From the NCBI GenBank assembly GCA_964036665.1, contig OZ038529.1, positions 4,820,501-4,884,500 of the forward strand: a stretch of 64,000 bases of DNA, given 5' to 3'. The stretch comes from Gordius sp. MW1 (Eukaryota; Nematomorpha; Gordioida; Gordea; Gordiidae). The notes under the pieces were generated by a model. It saw only the letters and a program-made list of their open reading frames with translations, did no database searches and had not been told where the DNA came from. This document shows, one piece after another, positions 38,020-54,719 of this stretch (its first letter is position 1; each line of letters starts with the position of its first letter). Position numbers and translations under genes: made by a program.

Positions 38020-39834
38020 CTACGGTCATGTATGGGGAGGGATAGAATACGCCACACAGCTTCATTCTGCTAATGTATCTTCCAGCCTGATACTGTGCGA
38101 TTTCATCGGTGTGAAGGTTCCCTAATTGGGCTATGCTATCTGGTTGAACAGTGAAAACTGACATATCACTGCCTTTGTTTACATATTTACAAATTTGACG
38201 GATTTAACGGAGTTACAATACTCAACGTTGATGTGAGTTTTGTTTAAATTTAAGAGCAGAGGACTATATGGAACAACCCATCGGTTGTCCACCTCGACCG
38301 TTGCATTGCGTATGGGGATGGTTGCTACGTTACCACCATCTTCTATTGATCTTCTTTTGTACAAAGGGTATCCATCGTTGCCGGTAATTGTATTGCATAC
38401 TAAGCTTCGAGGATATCGCTTTCAGCATTTGCCGTCTATCATGCATGGCGATCTTGGATTAAGTGTTCCGCGAGGGCAGTGTATCATATTTTTTGTAACA
38501 ATTTGGTACAAATCGTTATCTAAGTTGGGGTCGGGAACGTATTTACGAACATACGCAATTGAATCTTGAGCGTATTCATGCATATGGCGTGGACTTCCTG
38601 TATAAGATGAAGGCAAAATGGTTAATCTCCTAACGTTAATGGTATTAGAGTCGTTACGAAGAGCATCTCGCAAATGGATATATTCTTCTGAGCGGAGTTT
38701 AGTCTGATTTAAGCGGATGTATAGCAAACGCTCCGATTCAATTTTGGCATACATATCCACGATGTATTGGTGGAATAATTGCCGGCATTTTAAAATAAAA
38801 TTGTCCCCGTCCGCTCGAATCATTATTCTGTATGAATAATAGTTCATAGCGCTGCATTTTGAGTTTGTAGGTTCGCCATTGATTGGATTTATCATCTTAA
38901 CGTTAAAGTGATATCCGTCAGCACCATCCCAAAATATAATTGGATATTGTAGGGGGTCATAGCAGCGATGAGTATCAGAAACTTTTGTCAAAGCATTGTT
39001 TCTCCTATGAAGCACAATGTCTCTAGGTTGAAATTGATCCCCAACTATAACAATGGCGACTTCATGTATAGTTAGGGCATTAAATCTTCTCCCATGTTCT
39101 CCCGGAGGAGTTTTGTCAGCATGAATGACTATTTTGTGGGTATCTGAAGGCATTATGTCCAGTGCAGTTTTGAATAACCGCCATAAATATTTATTAGCAT
39201 GAAGCAGCAACTGAAGCTGTGAAACGATGGATCTTTTTAAACCGCTAAAAATGTCGAGGCGTGCACCTAATTCTATCTCATCATCTCCGATAAAATATAG
39301 TTGTAGGAACTTATGTTGCCCTTCTGGCAATGGAAGGAGGGAGCCGGCTTTATGATAAATTTGACTTTTTACCTTGAATGTAGGCATGAGTTGTGTGGTT
39401 ACAACATCAGCGCCAAGCGACGTCATTTGGAAACAGGAGTTGTATTTCCTGATGTTAGATAGAAAATGTTTAGAATCAGTGGTATAACCAGCCAGCAATG
39501 TTTTTAATGGCTCAGGCGGTTCTGCAAGGTGAGGCAGTTCAACTTTTCCGGCTGCGCAACACATTCCAGTCGTTTCTCCAGCAAATTTCAAGGCATTGCA
39601 ATGAGGACACACAATAGACATAGTACCAATGAGAACATGGCGACGTAAACTTTCAATATTAGATGGGTAAGAAAATGCTAGGCGGTTGCCTGCGGGTAAT
39701 GGCTGAGCACGTGAAGGTGGCTGAGGCAGAGTTGCAGACTGTTGTAGTTCATTTTTAAGCTCAAGAGCCCGCAATCGGCGCACTCGATCCGTATTTCGTG
39801 TTTTACGTCCAATAGATGTTTTCTTGGGGCGCAT
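38020..39834 (-). pseudogene. Helitron Rep protein lacking the HUH nuclease core
   Basis: The ORF at 39834-38422 (470 codons, ATG start) opens with a basic segment and a C-rich finger (CPHCNALKFAGE...MCCAAGKVELP). It follows the usual Helitron N-terminal domain to HMHEYAQDSIAYVRKY. There it jumps directly to PDPNLDNDLYQIVTKNMIH, a region that normally lies after the HUH motif. The expected segment with TFTCNP and a His-x-His nuclease motif is missing without loss of frame. After a stop, 38364-38179 continues (DNRWVVPYSPLLLNL) and then, from about 38170 to 38020, DEIAQYQAGRYIS, which still holds both catalytic tyrosines. A frameshift follows. With the metal-binding histidines gone, the nuclease could not act. 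Confidence 0.8.
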
Positions 39835-40120
39835 GAATCTAAAGTCGCTATACTAAGAAAATGAAAAATACATAAATAAGTCGAACTTTTTTTAAAGTAA
39901 AACTTGTTTTTATTAAATGAAACTTTGTATGCTAAAAAATTATTAAAGTAAAAATGTAGTGTAATAATAGTATAACGTTTCCCTATATATTAAAAACATT
40001 CAATAGTATTTTACAAAGATAAGTTTAAAGTTTTAATCAAATATGGTTAAATGTGGGGTAAAAAATACCATAGAAATGCTCTTAGTTTGGAAAAATATTT
40101 CTAATATAAAATTGTTAAGG

Positions 40121-40450
40121 TTACTTAAACAGCAGTGATTTCAGTTGTTTCTAATGCATGATGTGTTGTGTTCTTGGGTTTAGACTTTTCAGAAATATAA
40201 GGCAACATATGGAGAAATTATTTGTAATATCTTGAAGTGGGCTGTTTTTATTAAATGAAACTTTGTATGCTAAAAAATTATTAAAGTAAAAATGTAGTGT
40301 AATAAAATTGAGGTTACTTAAACAGCAGTGATTTCAGTTGTTTTTAATGCATGATGTGTTGTGTTCTTGGGTTTAGACTTTTCAGAAATATAAGCCAACA
40401 TATGGAGAAGTTATTTGTAATATCTTGAAGTGGGCTGTTTTTATTAAATG
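40121..40450. repeat. Tandem duplication in the Helitron 5' region, 193-bp period
   Basis: The segment beginning TTACTTAAACAGCAGTGATT at 40121 recurs at 40314 and continues through GATGTGTTGTGTTCTTGG and GAAGTGGGCTGTTTTTATT. Related sequence with GAAACTTTGTATGCTAAAA also lies at 39920-39965, so the unit has partly spread further. Confidence 0.75.
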
Positions 40451-40922
40451 AAACTTTGTACTCTTGATGGGCGCTTTGATTATTATAACAATATTTTCAC
40501 GTAAAACGTTTAGATACGTAAACCTTTAACAGAGCACGCGTCTTTTTTATATTATAAAATTTTTGATGTTTTACGATTTTTAATTATTTAATTGTAACAG
40601 ATATATATATAATGTAAAAAATAACCCAAGGTGAATAAAAATAGTGAAATATGTGACAAAAGATTAGTAGAAAAACATTTAAAACTATGAGCACAACTCT
40701 AACATAAAATAATATCGAGATAAGCGTTGTAGCTGACGTCCGCTAGATGGCGGTAACCAAATTAAAAAACATGGTTCCCGCTGTCGCAGGTTGATAAAAA
40801 GTATCTATAAACCATCTACAATGCTAAGGCAATAATCTGGCCAAATTTGGTGGCAATCGGTTGAGAACTCTAAAAGTTATTAGCGTACAAAAAAACGGGA
40901 CTTAGATTTTTATACATATAGA

Positions 40923-41423
40923 TATCAATCACTTAAGGTGATATGATATTTTATAAATTAAATTGAAAGTATCCTAATTTATTTGCAAAAAATTTATTTT
41001 GTGGTTAAACCCACAACTGTCATAATTGTCATTCTTAGAGCTAAACAAATAATTTAAACAAAAAATGGTGGGTTAGGGTGTCATAAAATTTATAGGTTTT
41101 ACCTTGATGACAATTGTCATAATCCTCCCTTTTAAAACTAAATACAAATTTAAGCAAATATTGCTGGTTTAGGATATCTTAAATTTTGTAAAAATTAAAA
41201 AAATTGTTTTGCGGTTTTACCTTGGTGACAATTGTAATCTAAAGAGTTAAGCAAATGATCTTAACAAAAATAAGTATGCGAACTCTGTAACAACGTTATA
41301 GTAATTTAAAATAGATTTGTGTTAATTTTGGATAATTTATTAATTTACGAACTTACTCAAACCATCCTGCCCACCACGTTTATAGGCCACCCGAATGCTG
41401 TAATTTTGCAATTTTAACTTTGA
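40923..41423. other. AT-rich spacer with a loose repeat
   Basis: GGTGACAATTGTAAT- and GGTTTTACCTTG-like segments recur two or three times between 40,990 and 41,260, suggesting a decayed tandem repeat of about 110-140 bp. There is no coding capacity. Confidence 0.35.
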
Positions 41424-41584
41424 CCTGGGCGTCAGCATTATAATTAGAGGGAGGCAATAATGATTTAGGGAGGGGCACAATGATCCTTTTTTTAAATTGC
41501 AGCCATAATTTTAATTTTTTGTAACAAATTTTTGTCGGAGGGGGGCAGCCGCCCCTCCCTGCCTTTCCCTTGGCTACACCCATA
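41424..41584. mobile_element. MITE (CATGGGCGTAGCC family) with exact 8-bp target duplication
   Basis: The 161-bp element runs from CCTGGGCGTCAGC to GGCTACACCCATA and is flanked on both sides by AACTTTGA. Its inside (GAGGGAGGCAATAATGATTTAGGGAGGGGCA) is shared, in shorter stretches, with the copies at 19696, 43563 and 46030. The overlapping frame at 41380-41607 is not a gene. Confidence 0.75.
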
Positions 41585-41851
41585 AACTTTGACAATGTCA
41601 ACTGCATTTTGCCTAATAAAGTTGGTTACGCTTATGATAAAAAAAGTATTTGAAAAATTATACTGTAGGTATCAATTATTTCTATTTGTTACTAAGCCTT
41701 TCGCTAGTTGTATGAACATTCGCACTTTCTAAAAACGAGGAATTTAAAGTAATGTTAAATGTTTAGACAGATCAAATTATTAATTATTCATTTCTATTTT
41801 CTATAATTAAATTTGTATTAGCATTTTAGTCTTATATTTTAGAGGTTACTA

Positions 41852-42396
41852 CATAGACTGATAAAACCATAGTCTGCCGACCAGCTGATAATTTTTCAGC
41901 AAGTGTAGAAACCGCCATTTTGTGGGATATTGTAACCAAATAGTAGAAGTCAACATAATTTATTTTTTATTTTACTTATTTTTTTCAATTTATAAATTAA
42001 GCTAAGTCTTATTTATTTACTTAAATATTATATGGTGAAGAAGTATAAATATTAAACCTGTGGTTGAGTTTTTCCTTTAAGATGGCGGTTATAATAGTGT
42101 TTGAATGATTTTAATAGTAAAAATCATTGTTTGGCTACAATTTCCCACAAAATGGCGCCTGCTATATATGCTGAAAAATTATCAGCTGTTCGGCAGTCTT
42201 TGATTTTATTAGGTGGCCCGTCAACTAGCCGAAAACCATCTCGCCAAATTTAATGTCCCAGTGTTAAAAATGTCCCCTAATTTAAAAATGTCCCCCATCA
42301 ACCAATCACAAAATGTCCCAGGGTCAATTCGGCGAGAGGATTTTCTTCGAGTTCATAGGGCACCGTTTTATTAGTCTATGGTTTTATTAGTCTATG
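41852..42396. mobile_element. Foldback/MITE element with long inverted arms, just upstream of GALT
   Basis: The left arm CATAGACTGATAAAACCATAG is matched inversely at the right by CATAGACTAATAAAACCATAG (ending 42396). A second inverted pair, GCTGATAATTTTTCAGCA near 41,889 and TGCTGAAAAATTATCAGC near 42,168, continues through CGCCATTTTGTGGGA for over 60 bp. The right side holds an extra 140 bp with a repeated GTTTTATTAGTCTATG, so the structure is compound. It ends 61 bp before the chosen GALT start. Confidence 0.65.
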
Positions 42397-42457
42397 GATT
42401 TCTATGTGGTGCTTAGTTATCATTTGTAACGAGTTGAAGTGTCGGAACCTTTATGCC

Positions 42458-48268
<5,811 letters not shown>

Positions 48269-48310
48269 TTTCTTTGCTAAAATATAAAAATTCATTTTTC
48301 AATTTGCCTC

Positions 48311-48316
48311 AATAAA
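48311..48316 (+). terminator. Probable GALT polyadenylation signal
   Basis: AATAAA lies 43 bp after the GALT stop codon, at a usual distance for a short 3' UTR. Confidence 0.5.
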
Positions 48317-48589
48317 AAGACATTTTTTGTTAAAAATAACGAATTTTGTTGGCCTATTTACCCAATAAAGTTATATCTTTTCATTTTCCGTTCATGAAAT
48401 AAGTGTTATTTAGGCAATATTATATTTTAGAAGATTTTTACCTTCATAATCAACGTTCTTCATAGATATATTACAAGGAATTGACGAGGGTGTTAAAAAC
48501 AAATTATAATTATTATAATATTTCGTCCTCATTGTGGACATCTTCAGATAAGTAAAATAAATTTTAATAAAATAGAATATAAACTAAAT

Positions 48590-49400
48590 AGAAAGTTCTT
48601 TTGGTAGTTATAAATTAGTGTGTAACCAAGGGTAGAGGGGTACCCTTCCCATAACTTCGCTTAGAGTGGGGTTAAGTCTTCTAATAAAGAAGGACTCTTA
48701 CGTCTTCCTTTCAAAATATGATTTTGTAAAAAGTAAAATTGATTGTTTAAGTTTTGACGTATGAGTTTCCTTTTAAAATGTGGTTAGATACTCCTGTTGG
48801 TACCACGTTGGGGCGATTTAAAGCCGCCAAGTGCTCTTTAAGCCTAACTCTCAAGTCTCTTTTAGTTTCCCGATGTAAAACTGGTTGCAATCACTACATG
48901 TAATTTTATAGATTACGTTATTTGTCTGTAATTTGTACTCTTAGTTTTTTGTAAGGTGGTTAAGAGTGATTCGTTGCATTTTTGCGTGATGATTATGTTA
49001 TAAATTTAAATGGTAGTGATGGATGATGTGGGAAATGCATAAAAGTTTTATCATTATTTTTTTGATTATTTCAGTCAAAAAACATTTTTTTAGAATATGA
49101 TGGAATAGATGATTTGAATATCCAAGGGAACAGAATGTTTCGTATAAGTAACCATTTCTTTAATATATTCTGAATGTGAAGAGGATAAATGAATCTCTCT
49201 ATTTATATGCCAACGTAAAGTATTGGTTTTAAAAGTGAAAGGAGTAAAATTATTAAAAGGAATATAGTTTAAACGTGATTCCGTAGGTTTGTGATAAACC
49301 TGAGTATGAAAAATATTTTGATTTTTGGTCACTAAAACGTCCAAAAATGGCAAACATTGATTTGATTCAATTTCATATGTAAATTGTCTGTTATTCTATT
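48590..49400 (-). mobile_element. Penelope-like element fragment: RT tail plus GIY-YIG endonuclease
   Basis: The minus frame 49353-49090 reads MPFLDVLVTKNQNIFHTQVY then HKPTESRLNY, the C-terminal part of Penelope-type reverse transcriptases (LPFLDVLV...VYRKPT). Downstream on the same strand, NVIYKITCSDCNQFYIG (about 48,880-48,930) and, after a frame change, TKRDLRVRLKEHLAALNRP give the GIY-YIG core with its conserved Arg. RT followed by GIY-YIG on one strand is the standard Penelope order. The copy is frameshifted and 5'-truncated. Confidence 0.75.
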
Positions 49401-50977
49401 AAATTTATTTTACACCATCTCATAGCCGACCACAAACTTAATATGGGTAATACATAAATGAGGCACATTGTGAAATTGATTTCACATGAAGTCGAAATAG
49501 ATTCTTATAAATTTTCACTAATTTGACCACAAATAATCAACCACAAAAATTTAAGGTTTTTTGTTAAATTATAGATAGAGAATTTTTGGGACAAAATCAA
49601 GAGAATGGCGCCATTACTTTCATAAATACAACAAAATAGTAAAATCTATAAAACGCGCTCGAGCGTGTTTTTGGCCCTTTAAACGTCTACCTAAAAATAT
49701 TGGCCCTAAATGGCTAAAATTTTCATAAATTACTATAATGCAGGAGGCCTACACTCCGACCAAAAATATTCATATCTGAGATGGTCGGTCGAGAACGTTT
49801 TAATTTGTCATAGAATGGCTCAGTAAAAAACAATCATACTTTATAAATAATTACTAAAAAAACTCGGGCCTTCGGCCCTCGTGGGAAGGGGAAGGGGGGA
49901 ATGGGAGTAGGGGAAGGGGGAAAGGGAAGGGGGAACTCTTCTATACTCCGTATAAACGTAGCATATTTGCTATGCAATTTATGGGCGAGAATACCTATAG
50001 GGGGGTATTAAATGCAAAATAATTAGTTAATTAGTTATAGGCCCTTGTAGGAGAGGCCATGGGGTAATTATCAATGTTAACCAATTCAAAAACGAAAAAA
50101 AAATTTCGATTTATTTGGCCAATGGCCATTTTTTCTATTGATCAGTAGCCAGCGGACGACCAAAAAGCCAAACTATCAATGGTTTTAACAAGAACAAAAT
50201 ATTAATTTAATTTAAAAAAAATAAAAACTTTGCCCTCTCCGGGATTCGAACCCACATTAGTAAAGGCATATGCTTTTGTAGGGGCGCAGGGACCCATATC
50301 AGTAGAGGCATAGGCCCTGGTATTGGAGGGCATAGGGTAATTCTCAATGTTAACCAATTCAAAAACGAAAAAAAAAATTTCGATTTATACTTTGGCCAAT
50401 GGTCATTTTTTTCATTGGTCAGTAGCCTGCGGACGGTCAAAAAGTCATATTATCAATGTTATTAACAAGAACAAAGTATTAATTTAATTTAAAAAAAAAT
50501 AAAAATTTTGCCCTTGCAGGGATACGAACACACATCAGTAGAGGCATCTCCGTGCGCTATAACCCGTCACACCATGCTGGTATTAAATAGTAGAAGTTTT
50601 TATGTTATTTATACAGATAATGAAATAATAAAGTTGTGCTAATACCGTTTTCCTTTATAAAAATAAAAATTTGGGGCTAGGTGTGAGATACTTCTAAAAG
50701 CATGGAAAGGATTCATTATTTAATTAAAATTGGCCAAGAAATTACTACGATATTATATTTATTTTAGTTTATAAAACTAATTATCTATTAGAGCAAGATT
50801 TTTATAAATTATATTTTGGGCAAAATCCGATTAAACAACAATTGTTTTGCTTTCAAGTTGCTTTTTACAATAATTATATACTTTATACTCAATCAATTTA
50901 TTTACTTAAATTAAGTAATAAAAGTAACACATGGATAACGAGAGAGAGATGAGATTCGAACCCACATTAGTAAAGGC

Positions 50978-52553
50978 CAGTCTTGTTAAGGAGCGGCGCT
51001 CCTGAGCGCCGCTACATTTTTTTAAAAAAAGCTGGAGCGCCGCTCCTTTTTAAAAATGAGGAGCGGGAGCGGGAATCGCTCCTTTTAGGGCTAGAGCGGA
51101 GGAGCGCCGCTTCTCCGCTCCTTTAAATTTAATATATAAATTATATTATTTTTTAAATATTAATAATGTTTGTTAATTAAAATTTAATGAAAATATAATT
51201 TTATTTAAATTTAATTTATTCATTATTAAATGTTGAGCCGAGTTTTATTTTGATTTTTCATCTAATCATTTGAAACATTAAACATCTGTTTTTCCTGTTT
51301 TATGTTGAAATTTTTTTAAAAAACTGTAAGTCACATTAATTTAATATTCATTTTATATAATAAAAAATAGTTTTTCCATGGATCTAGAGATAGATATTAT
51401 AGAAGATGAAGAAGAAACCGAATTGGAATTTCCATTTCCACCATTTAAAAAATATTTCAAGCTGATTGATACAGATGATAAAGTCAGATTAAAGGCGAAA
51501 TGCCTATTGTGCATTAATAACAAAATTATTTCTTTCTCTAAAATCAGCAGCTTTAATTAAAAAAAACACATGAAGGTAAAATCAATAATTCTTTATTTTA
51601 TAATAATTTTTTAAAATGGTTTTAATTATATTTGGGCAATTCATTACATACATTAGTTGAGCTTATAAATTTAATTTACATTTAGAAAGTACATGATAAT
51701 CAATCAAAAATTGAAAATCATATCAATACCTATAAATATAATAAATCTCCCTCTTCTGAGAAAAAACAGTCAATATTAAATCCTCTTGTAAAGTCTCTCA
51801 TCAGCGGTATTAATAAAAAGTTTGTTTTATAATAACGTAAATTATATCTATTTAAATAACTTTATTACAGATTTCCAAGTATTTATAATGATGATAATAT
51901 AATTGCAGCGATTGTCCATCCTGCATTTAAATTGAATTAAGAATGGATAAAAGATTCAAAAAATATGGAACAAAAAGCCAGATTAATTAATTTCATAAGG
52001 AAACAAATACCCGGCGGAAAAATAGCTACAACTAGTTCACGGCACCCTTGTAATGATTTGGAAGATTTCTTTGGATTCCATGAATTCGATTACCATGAAA
52101 ATAATATATTGGATAGATATTTTTTAGATAATGATAGCAAAATTACTATTTTTGAACAATTCCATGAATTAAAAAATATTTATATTAAATACAATAGCGC
52201 GCTTCCCTCTAGTGCTCCTGTGGAGCGCCTATTTAGTATCGCAAAACAGGTCTTGGAGAGGCGTGGGTGTAGATTCTCATTTAAAACATTTAATACTTTT
52301 AAAAGCTAATAAAATATTATAAATATTTTGATATATCATATAATATTAATAAAACGTTTTGATAAAAAAAAAATTTTGTTTCGTGTACCTACAAAAAAAA
52401 AATGAAAATCAAAGGAGCGGTGATGGAGCGCCGCTCCATTAGTTGGAGCGGGAGCGCTCCTTTTGAGAAGGCGGGAGCGGGAATCGCTATTTTTGAGAAG
52501 GTAGGAGCGGGAGCGGGAATCGCTACTTTTAAAAAGGAGCGTTAACAAGACTG
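50978..52553 (+). mobile_element. hAT transposon with GC-rich termini and exact 8-bp target duplication
   Basis: The left end is CAGTCTTGTTAAGGAGCGGC and the right end, inverted, GGAGCGTTAACAAGACTG. Both sides are flanked by GTAAAGGC, an exact 8-bp duplication. The termini hold many GGAGCG/CGCTCC segments. The inside encodes a BED-finger start and a hAT dimerisation end but lacks the central catalytic part, so it is a deletion derivative. It is inserted in copy C of the large repeat. Confidence 0.85.
51378..52309 (+). pseudogene. hAT transposase, internally deleted
   Basis: An N-terminal piece (51378-51560) is acidic and then has KYFKLIDTDD and KCLLC, the start of a BED-type zinc finger. A disturbed A-run follows, and after a probable intron (about 51,576-51,684) come VHDNQSKIENHI-like residues. 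At about 51,885 the frame IIAAIVHPAFKLN resumes near the end of the catalytic region. The last frame, 51965-52309, contains SALPSSAPVERLFSIAKQVL, the hAT dimerisation domain. The DDE core between is missing and a stop follows FKLN. Confidence 0.75.
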
Positions 52554-52837
52554 GTAAAGGCATAGGCTTTTGTAGGAGCACAGGGACCCACATTAGTAAA
52601 GGCATAGGCTTTTGTAGGGGCATAGGGACCCATATTAGTAGAGGCGTAGGCCCTTGTAGGAAAGGGCATAGGGTATTTATCAATGTTACCTAATATACCC
52701 AATTCAAAGACGAAAAGATAAAATTTCGCTTTATTTGGCCAATGGTCATTTTTTTCATTGGTCAGCAGCCAGCGGACGGTCAAAAATTCATATTACCAAT
52801 CTTATTAACAAGAACAAAATATTAATTTAATTTAAAA

Positions 52838-54592
52838 ATAACTCGGGCCTTCGGCCCTCGTGGGAAGGGGGAGGGGAGAAGGGAAGGGGGGACGACTCAT
52901 CTTTACTTCGTATATATGTATCATATTTGCTATGCAATTTATGGGCGAGAATGCCTATAGGGGGGTATTAAATGCCTAATGATTAATTAATTATTTATAC
53001 AAATTTTCCATTTATAGGCAAAATGTAATATAGGCAAAATGTAATATAGGCAAGGGTTAGGGTTAGATTTAGTGTTTGCATCTAGTTGCGTATTACATTA
53101 GTTTTTACGGCCTTTAGTGATTATGGGTCTAACAAACATTATATTATAAAACATCACAATGTTAAGAATTTGCAGAATTGTTGGGAGCAATTTTTGTTGA
53201 ATTTGAACAATTTTTAATTAAAAAAATCAAAAATTTGGCGAATGGTCATTTCTTCTCCATTGGTCAGTACCAACAGATACTCTATAAGTCAAATAACCAA
53301 AAAAACGGAAAATAAAATTTGATGCTCACTTTGGCCAATGGTCATTTTTTCCATCGGTCAGCAGCCAGCACACGGTAAAAATGGATATAAATTCATAAGA
53401 GTAAAAAAAAACGAAAAAAAATTTTCGAATCACATTTTGGTCAATGGTCATTTTATTCCATTGGTCAGCAGCCAGGACACGGTAAAAGTAGATATAAATT
53501 CATAATAGTCAAAAAAAAACGGAAAAAAAAATTTCGAATCACATTTTCGCCAATGGTCATTTTATTCCATTGGTCAGCAGCCAGCGGACGGCTTAAAAGT
53601 CATAATAGCAATGGTAGGAACAGGAACAATCATAATAGTCAATAAAAAACGAAATAAATAATTTCGATTCACATTTTGGCCAATGGTCATTTTTTCCATC
53701 GGTCAGGAGCCAGCGGACGGCCAAAAAGTCATAATAGCAATGGTAGTAACAGGAATAATCATAATAATAAAAAAAAACGAAAAAATAAACTCGGATTCAC
53801 ATTTTGGCCAATGGTCATTTTTTTCATTGGTCAGCAGCCAGCGGACGGCCAAAAAGTCTTATTATCAATGATAGTAACAAGAACAATCGTAATAGTCAAA
53901 ACTAAAACGAAAAAAAACTTGGAATCACATTTTGGCCAATGGTCATTTTTTCCATCGGTCAGCAGCCAGCGGACGGCCAAAAAGTCATAATAGCAATGGT
54001 AGTAACAGGAACAATCATAATATTTAAAAAAAAACGAAAAAATAAACTTGGATTCACATTTTAGCCAATGGTCATTTTTTTCATTGGTCAGCAGCCAGCA
54101 GACGGCCAAAAAGTCATAATAGCAATAGTAGTAACAGGAACAATCATAATAGTCAAAAAAAAACGAAAAAATAAACTTGGATTCACATTTTGGCCAATGG
54201 TCATTTTTTTCATTGGTCAGCAGCCAGCGGACGGCCAAAAATTCTTATTATCAATGATAGTAACAAGAACAATCATAAGAGTCAAAAAAACTCCGGGACT
54301 CTAACCCCAAAACTAGTTAAATTGCATAGCAATTAAAAAGTAAACAACTTTTATTTATGTTTATTATATAATATACTTATGCATTAATTTAACGTACCAA
54401 TTAAAACCCGACCCCGCCCGAAAGCGAGGGAGATAGAGATGAGGGGTGGGGCACCTCTTTCTCATGCATTAATTCAAAAAAGCGATAACCTAATATACCC
54501 AATGCAAATAGATAGGGAGGGTAACGGACAACGGACGGACGGACACCAAAAAACGAGCCCATAAATTGCATAGCAATTAAAAATTAAAAAAA
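52838..54592 (-). mobile_element. Large inverted-subterminus repeat, copy D (most complete)
   Basis: On the minus strand it starts at the sub-terminus AATTGCTATGC...GGGCTCG (54,590-54,562), with GTCCGTCCGTCC next to it. The minisatellite (54,260-53,230) and a unique 400-bp segment containing a double TTAGGG (about 53,048-53,062) follow. The opposite sub-terminus (52,927-52,950), a purine tract and the GGGCC-GAA-GGCCC hairpin (52,844-52,858) complete it. No protein is encoded. Copy D is the reference for the family layout. Confidence 0.55.
53230..54260. repeat. Minisatellite array, eight or so hairpin units of about 108-130 bp
   Basis: CCAATGGTCATTTT recurs at about 53,335, 53,553, 53,678, 53,807, 53,936, 54,065 and 54,195, with a variant (TCAATGGTCAT) at 53,443. 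Each is followed by CATTGGTCAGCAGCCAGCGG and a spacer with AACAGGAACAATCATAATAG. Open frames here (53676-53990, 53831-54238) translate the array and are not genes. Confidence 0.8.
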
Positions 54593-54596
54593 ATTC

Positions 54597-54715
54597 GTCC
54601 TCTCCTTGGCTTGAACTCAAGACCTCCAGGTCATAAAGCTGTCGCCAGTAACTTGGAGGGTAACGGACGGACAACAAAAAACGAGCCCATAAATGCATAG
54701 CAATTAAAAGCGTTA
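54597..54715 (-). repeat. tRNA-like segment and duplicated 5' sub-terminus of the large repeat
   Basis: On the minus strand, GTCTTGAGTTCAAGCC resembles a tRNA B-box. The arms do not fold into a full tRNA. Upstream on that strand, ATTGCTATGCATTTATGGGCTCG (54,683-54,705) is a second copy of the sub-terminus with its TCCGTCCG motif, so the 5' part of copy D is partly duplicated. The start of frame 54474-54719 falls here and is not a gene. Confidence 0.4.
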
Positions 54716-54719
54716 TCAA

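Larger units (their letters stand above)
35265..40922 (-). mobile_element. Helitron with intact ends, non-autonomous by internal damage
   Basis: On the minus strand the element begins with TCTATATGTATAAAAATC at 40922. It ends with AGCTAG at 35265, preceded by a CCAAAGC/GCTTGG hairpin about 10 nt inside. The 5' neighbour is A and the 3' neighbour is T. 5'-TC, 3'-CTRR, a subterminal hairpin and insertion between A and T are Helitron hallmarks. It encodes a Rep-like ORF (N-terminal half) and a Pif1-type helicase, both on the minus strand and both damaged. Length is 5658 bp. Confidence 0.85.
49859..52836 (-). mobile_element. Large inverted-subterminus repeat, copy C, split by a hAT element
   Basis: The GGGCC-TTC-GGCCC hairpin at 49865-49878 is followed by a purine tract and ATTTGCTATGC...GGGCGAG (about 49,960-49,990). 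Hairpin minisatellite units (50,090-50,450) and tRNA-like GGGATTCGAACCC segments come next. The 50978-52553 hAT sits inside this repeat. Minisatellite sequence resumes at 52,680-52,800. The far sub-terminus is missing because copy D begins directly afterwards. Confidence 0.5.

Noticed and set aside
36692-38569. Plus-strand frames of 78-109 codons within the Helitron
   Set aside because: They are antisense shadows of the helicase and Rep reading frames.
42404-42457. An upstream GALT start giving 18 extra residues
   Set aside because: The extra residues (MWCLVIICNELKCRN...) have no counterpart in GALT proteins, and the start falls right at the edge of a mobile element.
48317-48589. A continuation of GALT
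   Set aside because: The frame closes with a TGA at 48268 exactly where GALT proteins end, and an AATAAA follows.
53676-54304. Long overlapping open frames on both strands (up to 135 codons)
   Set aside because: They translate the hairpin minisatellite. The peptides repeat the same phrases in several frames, and similar frames occur in every other array (10,549-11,701; 24,034-24,490; 52,336-52,783).
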